From assembly GCF_019704555.1 (NCBI RefSeq), contig NZ_AP024745.1, forward strand, positions 7,386,501-7,450,500: a stretch of DNA of 64,000 nucleotides. Reading direction: 5' to 3'. Shown piece after piece: positions 58,502-64,000 of this stretch. How positions within the stretch are numbered: position 1 is the stretch's first letter; the number at the start of each line of letters is the position of its first letter. This DNA comes from Actinoplanes sp. L3-i22 (GTDB lineage Bacteria; Actinomycetota; Actinomycetes; Mycobacteriales; Micromonosporaceae). Made by a program: the position numbers and the translations under genes. The notes beneath the pieces are model-generated. The model saw nothing but the letters and a program-made list of their open reading frames with translations. It made no database searches and had not been told where the DNA came from.

Positions 58502-58689
58502 GCCTCGCCCGCCGCGCCGGCGCCGAGTTGACCGGCACCGGCCTGCTCGTCGCCGTGGTGATCGGGTCCGGCATCGCCGCGGCGCAACTGCTCGGCGCGA
58601 TCGTGGCCGTCGCCGCGATCGCCTGGTGGTTCCCGCTGCCCGCCCCGGCGACGGTCGCGGCCGCACCGACGCGGAAGGCGGTCCGATGA
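58498..58689 (+). pseudogene. Aquaporin (MIP family, AqpS-like) remnant, internally deleted
   Basis: 63 residues with the frame kept and both ends coupled (GTGA with arsR, ATGA with the acetyltransferase). The first part, LARRAGAELTGTGLLVAVVI, is the first helix of an MIP channel. The second, QLLGAIVAVAAIAWWFPLPA, is the last helix and tail. About 170 residues between them, including both NPA loops, are missing. Intact aquaporins of this kind export As(III) after ArsC reduces arsenate. The remnant cannot form a pore by itself. Confidence 0.6.
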
Positions 58690-59177
58690 CGACCATCCTG
58701 GCCATGACCGACGAGCACGCCGACCAGGTGCTCGACATTTACCGGCTCGGCATCGCGACCGGCGACGCCACCTTCGAGACCGAGCCGCCGGACTGGGCCG
58801 GGTTCACCGCGAGCCGCCTGCCCGAGCACCGGTTCGTCGCCCTCGACCCGGCCGGCGCGGTGGTCGGCTGGGTCGCCTGCAGCGCCGTGTCGGACCGGCG
58901 CGTGTACGCCGGCGTCGTCGAGCACTCGGTCTACGTCCACCCGGACGCCCGCGGCCGGGGCATCGGCCGGGCCCTGCTCGAAGCGTTGATCGCCGCCACC
59001 GAGGCGGCCGGGATCTGGACCATCCAATCCGGGATCTTCCCGGCGAACACCGCCAGCCTCGCCCTGCACACCGCCTGCGGCTTCCGGATCATCGGCACCC
59101 GCGAACGCGTCGGCCGGCACCACGGCACCTGGCGCGACGTCCTGCTCGTCGAACGCCGCAGCCCGATCATCACCTGA
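58686..59177 (+). CDS. GNAT acetyltransferase, ArsN1/phosphinothricin acetyltransferase-like
   Basis: 163 residues. IATGDATFETEPPDWAGF and VEHSVYVHPDARGRGIGRAL (acetyl-CoA loop RGRGIG) are typical of phosphinothricin N-acetyltransferases. ArsN1, which acetylates the arsenical antibiotic arsinothricin, belongs to the same group and lies in ars operons as here. Context favours ArsN1, but the sequence alone does not separate it from Pat. The ATG overlaps the stop of the aquaporin remnant. Confidence 0.8.
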   Translation: MTTILAMTDEHADQVLDIYRLGIATGDATFETEPPDWAGFTASRLPEHRFVALDPAGAVVGWVACSAVSDRRVYAGVVEHSVYVHPDARGRGIGRALLEALIAATEAAGIWTIQSGIFPANTASLALHTACGFRIIGTRERVGRHHGTWRDVLLVERRSPIIT

Positions 59178-59192
59178 CCGCGGAGACCACTC

Positions 59193-59606
59193 ATGACCAC
59201 CAAGCCCAGCGTGCTGTTCGTCTGCGTGCACAACGCCGGCCGCTCCCAGATGGCCGCCGGCTGGTTGCGCCACCTGGCCGGCGACACCGTCGAGGTCCGC
59301 TCGGCCGGCTCCGAGCCCGCCGAGACCATCAACCCGGCCGCGGTCGAGGCGATGCACGAGGTCGGCATCGACATCACCGACCAGACACCGGCCGAGCTCA
59401 CCTGGGACACCGCCCAGGACTCCGACGTGATCATCACGATGGGCTGCGGCGACGCCTGCCCGGTCTTCCCCGGCAAACGCTACGAGGACTGGAAACTCGA
59501 CGACCCGGCCGGCCAGGGCGTCGACACCGCCCGCCCGATCCGCGACGACATCCGCGCCCGAGTGGAGCAACTGCTCATTTCGCTGCCCCGCCCCGCCGGG
59601 AAATAG
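59193..59606 (+). CDS. arsC: Arsenate reductase ArsC, low-molecular-weight phosphatase type
   Basis: 137 residues. The P-loop CVHNAGRSQ (Cys11 to Arg17) binds arsenate. The later MGCGDACPVFPG provides the two cysteines of the redox relay, and KRYEDWKLDDPAGQ is the conserved tail. This thioredoxin- or mycothiol-linked enzyme reduces arsenate to arsenite. It is the last ars gene of the transcript; no ArsB or ACR3 efflux pump is seen in the window. Confidence 0.92.
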   Translation: MTTKPSVLFVCVHNAGRSQMAAGWLRHLAGDTVEVRSAGSEPAETINPAAVEAMHEVGIDITDQTPAELTWDTAQDSDVIITMGCGDACPVFPGKRYEDWKLDDPAGQGVDTARPIRDDIRARVEQLLISLPRPAGK

Positions 59607-59678
59607 CGCCGGGGGCCGCGGCGTTCAGCCCAGTGCGCGTGGCGGAAGTCAGCGCCGGCGCGGAAAGAGGTCACCATC

Positions 59679-59801
59679 ATGAAGGTTCGCAATTCTCTCC
59701 GCTCCCTGAAGAGCAAGCCGGGCAGCGTCGTCACCCGCCGCCGCGGCCGCCAGGTCGTCATCAACAAGAAGAACCCCCGCTGGAGCGGCCGCCAGGGCTG
59801 A
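59679..59801 (+). CDS. rpmJ: Ribosomal protein bL36, cysteine-free (C-) paralogue
   Basis: 40 residues: [20 protein letters not shown], then [20 protein letters not shown]. It has the bL36 length and basic pattern but none of the four zinc-binding cysteines, so it is the zinc-independent type B paralogue. Such copies replace the zinc form in 50S subunits under zinc limitation and are usually Zur-controlled; I see no clear Zur box here. GAAAGAGG precedes the ATG, and a strong hairpin follows. Confidence 0.88.
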   Translation: MKVRNSLRSLKSKPGSVVTRRRGRQVVINKKNPRWSGRQG

Positions 59802-59825
59802 CCGCCCCGGTCTCAGCTTTGCGTC

Positions 59826-59858
59826 GAGGAAGGCCGGGGCACGCCCTCGGCCTTCCTC
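59826..59858 (+). terminator. Hairpin terminator after bL36
   Basis: GAGGAAGGCCG (59826-59836) pairs perfectly with CGGCCTTCCTC (59848-59858), an 11-bp stem 24 bases after the bL36 stop. Confidence 0.7.
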
Positions 59859-59923
59859 AGGAAATCCACGAACCGCAAAAACCAACACCACAATTATTTG
59901 GTACGGCCTGAGCACCGCCCGTC

Positions 59924-60550
59924 CTATTCCGCCAGGCTGGGTGCCCGCCGCGACCATTCGTGGGCTTCGAGCTCACCGACGATGAAGCGCGCGACATCGG
60001 TGCGGGTGATACGCCAGCCGCCCTTCGGCGTGCTGTTGTCGACGGCCCGGTAGGCGCCGGTCGCGTCGCGGTCCTGCAGATAGGTGGGCCGGACAAAGGT
60101 CCAGTCGAGCCCGCTCTCCCGCACGATCTGCTCCATCCGCGCCATGTCGGCGTACAGGTCGGCGCCGATCGGCCGGATCAGCCCGCGATACCACCAGGCG
60201 TGATGCGGGTCGTCGTGCCGCACCCCGACCGACGTGATGGCCAGCAGCCGCTCCACCCCGGCGGCCCGCATCGCCGTCACGGTGGCCCGGGCACCGTCGG
60301 AGTAGAGGTCACCGGCCTTCCGACCGGACGGCCCGATGGCGCACACGACCGCGTCCTGGCCGGCGAACACGGCGCTCAGGCTGTCCGCGTCGCGGACGTC
60401 GGCACGCTCCACCCGCAGGCCGGGCGCCGCCGCGACGCTGTCCGGGTTGCGGACCGCGGCGGTCACGGAATGCCCGCTGCGCAGGGCCTCGGCGACGATC
60501 AGGCGGCCGGTCCGGCCGGCGGCTCCGAGAACTACGACGTTGCTGCTCAT
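59924..60550 (-). CDS. NAD(P)-binding oxidoreductase, NmrA-like atypical SDR
   Basis: 208 residues. The Rossmann start is VVVLGAAGRTGRLIVAEAL; DAVVCAIGPSG and LLAITSVGV follow; and WTFVRPTYLQD is the NmrA/YwnB-type block. The YxxxK catalytic pair of classical SDRs is absent. Such proteins reduce quinone-like substrates or serve as redox sensors. The ATG overlaps the stop of the MFS gene upstream (ATGA), so it belongs to the TetR-controlled pump operon. Confidence 0.82.
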   Translation of the reverse strand: MSSNVVVLGAAGRTGRLIVAEALRSGHSVTAAVRNPDSVAAAPGLRVERADVRDADSLSAVFAGQDAVVCAIGPSGRKAGDLYSDGARATVTAMRAAGVERLLAITSVGVRHDDPHHAWWYRGLIRPIGADLYADMARMEQIVRESGLDWTFVRPTYLQDRDATGAYRAVDNSTPKGGWRITRTDVARFIVGELEAHEWSRRAPSLAE

Positions 60551-61908
60551 GCTGCGTTCCTTTCGAGAGTGGGCAGGGCGAGGACGGCGATCGCACACAG
60601 GACGCAGGAGGCGGCCACCACCAGCGCCCCGGCGACCAGGGCGTGAGCGGGAACGCCACCCGCGAAGAAGACGGTGCCGAGGACGGCCACCCCCAGCGCG
60701 GTGGCGAGCTGCTGGACGGCGTTGATGGCTCCGGACGCGCTGCCGACCTCGTCGGCGGCGGCGACCGACAGCGTGCTCTGGATCAGTGGCCCGAACAGCA
60801 GCCCCAGCCCGAGCCCACTGACCAGGGCCGCGACGGCGAACGCCGGATCGCTCGGCCCGGTGGCCGCCATGACGGCGAACCCGAGCACCCCGAGCAGTTG
60901 CGTACCGAGCCCGACATGGAGCAGGCGCCGCCCCAGCCGCGGGAACAGGGCCGGGACCAGCAGCGAGGAAACCCCGATGCCCACCGCCAGCGGAGCCAGC
61001 GCCAGCCCGGTGTGCAGCGCCGAGTAGTGCAGGCCGAGCTGCAGGAACAGCGACAGGATGAGCATCAGCCCACCGGACCCGGCGAACAGCACCACGGCCA
61101 CCGACAGCCCGGCGACGAACGCCCGCTTGCGCAACAGACCCGGCGCCAGGATCGGATGCGGACTCGTCGACTGCCGCCGGGCCAGCGCGGCGAACGCGAG
61201 CACCGCCAGGCCCAGCAGCGCGAACGACCACCACGGCCAGCCCGCCTCGCGGCCCTGGATCAGCGGCAGGACCAGCGCCGCGGACCCGGCCGCGACCAGC
61301 AGCGCACCGAGCGGATCGAGGCGCGCCGCGGGGTCGCCCCGGTCGGCCGGCATCCAGGCGAGCGCGCCCAGCACGGCGAAGAGGCCCAGCGGCACGTTGA
61401 TCAGGAAGATCAGCCGCCAGTCGAGGCCGCCGAGATCCCAGGCGATCAGCACCCCGGCGAGGATCGGCCCGCCGATCCCGGCCAGTGCACTGACCGGCCC
61501 GAACAGCGAGAACGCCCGGCCGCGCTCCCGGTCCCCGGTGAAGACGGCCGACAGCACCCCGAAGCCCTGCGGAATCATCAGGGCGCCCAGCGCGCCCTGC
61601 GCCACCCGGGCCGCGATCAGCGTCGCCGGGGACCCGGCGAGCGCGCAGGCCAGCGACGCGAGCGTGAACCCGGTCGCGCCGATGAGGAACAGCCGGCGGC
61701 GTCCCCACCGGTCACCGAGCCGGGCACCGATCACCAGCAGCACCCCGAAGGCGAGCGCGTAGCCGGCCGTCAGCCACTGCAGCGTGGCCTGCGTCCCACC
61801 GAGCCCGGCCCGCACCGAGGGTCCCGCGACGGTCATCACCGTCGCGTCGAGCAGATCCATCACGGCACCCGTCAGCACTACGACGAGCACCCACCAGCGT
61901 CTTTCCAT
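60547..61908 (-). CDS. MFS drug/proton antiporter, DHA2-like
   Basis: 453 residues with 13-14 hydrophobic helices. Motif D-like VVVVLTGAVMDLLDATVMTV in TM1, motif A GARLGDRWGRRRLF, and motif C-like SLFGPVSALAGIGGPILAGV in TM5 define DHA2-type efflux pumps of the QacA/EmrB class. It exports drugs or toxic metabolites in exchange for protons. GGGAGG lies 5 bases before the ATG. It is divergent from TetR (61987), with three operators between, so expression depends on the inducing drug. Confidence 0.9.
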   Translation of the reverse strand: MERRWWVLVVVLTGAVMDLLDATVMTVAGPSVRAGLGGTQATLQWLTAGYALAFGVLLVIGARLGDRWGRRRLFLIGATGFTLASLACALAGSPATLIAARVAQGALGALMIPQGFGVLSAVFTGDRERGRAFSLFGPVSALAGIGGPILAGVLIAWDLGGLDWRLIFLINVPLGLFAVLGALAWMPADRGDPAARLDPLGALLVAAGSAALVLPLIQGREAGWPWWSFALLGLAVLAFAALARRQSTSPHPILAPGLLRKRAFVAGLSVAVVLFAGSGGLMLILSLFLQLGLHYSALHTGLALAPLAVGIGVSSLLVPALFPRLGRRLLHVGLGTQLLGVLGFAVMAATGPSDPAFAVAALVSGLGLGLLFGPLIQSTLSVAAADEVGSASGAINAVQQLATALGVAVLGTVFFAGGVPAHALVAGALVVAASCVLCAIAVLALPTLERNAA

Positions 61909-61921
61909 CAAAGCCTCCCGA

Positions 61922-61966
61922 CGAACGTTGTTCGTGACGAACTATGTTCGTTGCGAACCACGTTCG
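61922..61966. promoter_or_regulatory. Three tandem TetR operators with 16-bp period
   Basis: CGAACGTTGTTCG (61922-61934), CGAACTATGTTCG (61938-61950) and CGAACCACGTTCG (61954-61966): identical 5-bp arms (CGAAC/GTTCG) with a free 3-bp centre, spaced exactly 16 bp. They lie between the pump and TetR starts. The TetR -10 (TAGGCT, 61975-61980) lies just beside the third site. Confidence 0.8.
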
Positions 61967-61986
61967 TCAAGCGATAGGCTGGCGCA

Positions 61987-62733
61987 GTGACTGACAGCAC
62001 CGGCCGGGTCCGGGACACCCCGCGCACCCGCCCCGCCAAGGCCCCCCTGAGCCGCGCGGCCATCACCACCGCCGCCCTGGCACTCGTCGACGAGGTCGGC
62101 TACCCGGCGGTGACCATGCGCCGCGTCGCGCAGGCGCTGGACACCGGCCCCGCGTCGCTCTACGTCTACGTCGCCGACCGCGACGAGCTGATGGCCGAGG
62201 TCTACGACCAGGCGCTGGCCGGCGTCCGGCTGCCCGGCGCGGCCGACGGCGACTGGCGGGCCCGGCTGGAGCTGCTCGTCGGCCGGGTCATCACCACGCT
62301 CGGCGGCCACGACGACCTCGCCCTGGTCGCCATCACCCGGGTGCCGACCGGGCCGCACGCGCTGCGCATCCTCGAGGCGACCCTGGCCCTGCTGCGCACC
62401 GGCGGCATCGCCGACGAGCTGTGCCCGTGGGCCGCCGACCTGCTCGATCAGTACGTGACCTCGTCCGCCCTGGAACTCGCCGCCCGCCTGCGCGAGCAGC
62501 GGGCCGCGACCGCCACCAACGGCCCCGCCGCCGCGACCGAGCAGGCCCTGTCCGGCGCGGCCGGCTCCGAACTCGACGCCGTCTACGGCGAACTATCCGC
62601 CGACACCCACCCGACCATCCACGCCCTGCTCCCGGCCATGACCAGCGCCGGCCGCGACAGCAACACCTACGCCACCTGGAAACTCAACGTCCTCATCGAC
62701 GGCCTCCTCACCCACCGCCACAACCAGCCATAG
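61987..62733 (+). CDS. TetR-family regulator with TetR_C-type domain
   Basis: 248 residues. The DNA-binding region is SRAAITTAALALVDEVGYPA and VTMRRVAQALDTGPASLYVYVADRDELMAEVYD. The C-terminal domain follows the TetR-proper (TetR_C_1-like) pattern, which binds drug-like ligands. Leaderless start is likely (GTG 6 bases after TAGGCT). It represses the divergent MFS/NmrA operon and itself through three operators. Its 3' end is partially duplicated downstream. Confidence 0.9.
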   Translation: MTDSTGRVRDTPRTRPAKAPLSRAAITTAALALVDEVGYPAVTMRRVAQALDTGPASLYVYVADRDELMAEVYDQALAGVRLPGAADGDWRARLELLVGRVITTLGGHDDLALVAITRVPTGPHALRILEATLALLRTGGIADELCPWAADLLDQYVTSSALELAARLREQRAATATNGPAAATEQALSGAAGSELDAVYGELSADTHPTIHALLPAMTSAGRDSNTYATWKLNVLIDGLLTHRHNQP

Positions 62734-62929
62734 CCCCCGCCAGCCGCCCGCGCCTGCCGGCCGCCACGAGTCCAGCGCGTGCGGCTCGGCCCGCGCCCGT
62801 CACGCCGCTCGACGGCAAGATGCGGTCAGTGGACCGAACCGGCCGCCACCTCCGCCGCCACAAAGCCGGTCGGAGCACCGTCTGGGCGGTATCCGATCTG
62901 CACACCCACCGCCGCAGCCAGCCGTAGCC
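62709..62929 (+). repeat. 27-nt direct repeat of the TetR 3' end
   Basis: 62709-62735 (the last codons and stop of the TetR gene) recurs at 62903-62929 with three A/G differences. The second copy also ends in an in-frame-looking stop (SQP-stop against NQP-stop). Between them lies about 170 bp with no gene I can support. Confidence 0.5.
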
Positions 62930-62988
62930 GTTCGCGGCATGGTCGAATGCAGGTCCGAGGTCGGGTTCAGCGGCAGCCTGGAGGGCGC

Positions 62989-63654
62989 GTGTCCTACTCC
63001 CCCGATTTCACGGCGCTGCTGACGAGCGGTGGCCGTGTCGTCCGCGATGGCGTCGAGTACGTCATCGAAGACCGTGTCGTCGGCATCGTGACGGCACCGT
63101 CCGGGCAGATCGTCGGCTGTGATCCGCTGACGGATGCCCACGAGGCGCCGCCTTTCACCGCGACGGTGCCGCCCGGACGGTACGAGTTGCACGCGTGGGT
63201 CGCGACGATCCACCAGGGCTTCAGCGAACCGGATGTGCGCACTGTCGCGCTGCAACTCGTCGCCGGCGAGCAGCCGGCCGTCCGGTGGGAGCCTGCTCTG
63301 ACCGACGGCCGGAGTCCGGCCGGGTTGGGGGCGGACGGGTTCTTCGGCTATCCCGTCGACGCGGGGGTCGGCACTCTGGCGGACGTGGTGGCCGTGCGCG
63401 CGTTGGCCGACTGGGACTTCGACCGCTTGGACGACGTTTACATCCCCGCTCAGGTTCCGCCCGCCCCGGCGCCCATCGACGCGATCACCGATGAGGCCAC
63501 CGAGGCGAATGTGATTGTCGTCAGCTCCGGGTGGGGCGACGGCGTCTATCCCACCTTCGTCGGACGTGCTGCCGACGGGCAGGTCACCGTGTTCGTCACC
63601 GACTTCATGGTGATCCCGGAGGCGGCTGCGGGCGATCCGGCTCGCGCCGAGTGA
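62989..63654 (+). CDS. DUF4241-family protein
   Basis: 221 residues from the GTG at 62989 (GGAGGG upstream). IVGIVTAPSGQIVGCDPLTDAHEAPPFTA and PGRYELHAWVATI with VALQLVAGEQPAVRWEPAL, DAGVGTLADVVAVRAL and VSSGWGDGVYPTFVG are the DUF4241 blocks. The family often lies near toxin-immunity loci and is thought to act as an immunity-like protein; no activity is known. It converges on the partial kinase-like gene. Confidence 0.8.
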   Translation: MSYSPDFTALLTSGGRVVRDGVEYVIEDRVVGIVTAPSGQIVGCDPLTDAHEAPPFTATVPPGRYELHAWVATIHQGFSEPDVRTVALQLVAGEQPAVRWEPALTDGRSPAGLGADGFFGYPVDAGVGTLADVVAVRALADWDFDRLDDVYIPAQVPPAPAPIDAITDEATEANVIVVSSGWGDGVYPTFVGRAADGQVTVFVTDFMVIPEAAAGDPARAE

Positions 63655-63657
63655 GGT

Positions 63658-64000
63658 CTATCGGCCGGGGTATTCCGCGTGGAGGTCGCCGTCGTAGAGG
63701 CGGGCGCAGAACTCGTTCATGCGGGCGGCGGCGGGCGCGTGCCGCGCGACGATCTCCGCCACCGGCGGCGGCACGTCCGGTGGGATGTCGCCGGTCGCGC
63801 AGCGGCGCACGAGCCGGTCGCGGGCGACGGGACGGCCGCCGGCCGGCACGGTCACCCGGCACACCGCGGCGACCAGCCAGTTCACCAGCCGCATCGAGGC
63901 GTAGTCGGCATCGTGACCGGCGTTGCGGGCGACGAAGGCCCGCTCGGCGTCCGCCAGTTCGAAGCGCGGCGAGGTGGCAAGCCCGAAGTCGACCAGGTAG
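63658..64000 (-). CDS. Protein kinase-like protein, C-terminal part (continues beyond window)
   Basis: The frame is open to the end of the window, so the N-terminus is outside. The visible C-terminus begins YLVDFGLATSPRFELADAER, containing DFG of a protein-kinase-like Mg-binding site, then a helical tail to EYPGR-stop. The DFGLATSPRF form occurs in small actinobacterial kinase-like/phosphotransferase proteins. Too little is present to tell a functional kinase from an APH-like relative. Confidence 0.6.
   Translation of the reverse strand, partial: YLVDFGLATSPRFELADAERAFVARNAGHDADYASMRLVNWLVAAVCRVTVPAGGRPVARDRLVRRCATGDIPPDVPPPVAEIVARHAPAAARMNEFCARLYDGDLHAEYPGR

Noticed and set aside
58498..58689. 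A novel small arsenic membrane protein in the ars operon
   Set aside because: Both halves match the first and last helices of MIP channels, so an internally deleted aquaporin is the simpler reading; kept as a finding but not as a new family.

Overview
The window is about 72% GC, uses many GTG starts and is packed with large regulators, ECF sigma/STAS/diguanylate-cyclase signalling and leaderless-looking promoters. This fits a filamentous actinobacterium, most likely Micromonosporaceae and Actinoplanes-like. That assignment is an inference from codon and gene style; no rRNA or tRNA gene is visible. The window holds about 65 genes and reads as chromosomal accessory/stress territory rather than core housekeeping.

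Layout. 1-2963: the 3' end of a PoxB-type pyruvate dehydrogenase, two alpha/beta hydrolases and a small secreted protein. 3121-11965: two tandem copies of an (XRE-NB-ARC)+(LAL/LuxR) regulator pair; the upstream copy has lost its TPR half through a deletion. 12021-18285: a MASE1 histidine kinase, a secreted serine hydrolase, small membrane ORFs, a HEXXH protein, and two gene relics joined end to end. 18367-22275: MazG-like, SnoaL-like, LuxR, MmyB-type XRE and aldo/keto reductase genes. 22287-26485: a chemoreceptor and a P-type ATPase. 26615-31571: a hydrolase/ECF sigma pair, STAS, SDR/HxlR and quinone reductase/TetR, several with visible operators. 31680-35363: a methyltransferase relic, a universal stress protein and two secreted proteins (HAF-repeat and LamG). 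35457-40572: MarR/epoxide hydrolase, a fatty acid desaturase, a two-component system and TetR. 40601-42541: PilZ, then a three-gene mercury-type MerR operon. 42646-44316: a zinc-finger-less TnpB-like protein, the clearest mobile gene. 44324-57601: DUF4279, SMP-30-like, cyclase, CHASE-GGDEF, BrkB, prolyl aminopeptidase, RDD, DUF2127, a gutted MFS gene, a MerR-methyltransferase fusion, an MBL hydrolase, an orphan SLATT protein, a PNPOx-like protein and a serine hydrolase. 57635-59801: an arsenic cluster (arsI | arsR, aquaporin remnant, arsN-like, arsC) followed by a cysteine-free bL36. 59924-64000: an NmrA-like reductase, a DHA2 MFS pump and TetR with three evenly spaced operators, a DUF4241 protein and the 3' end of a kinase-like gene.

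Recurring themes. Many pairs are a divergent one-component regulator beside an enzyme or pump, with the operator visible between them. At least five genes carry large deletions (XRE-NB-ARC, methyltransferase, MFS, aquaporin, and the SnoaL/MmyB relic pair), so the region appears to be decaying by deletion. A short intergenic element built on CGCCGTACG recurs at gene 3' ends, mainly between convergent genes.
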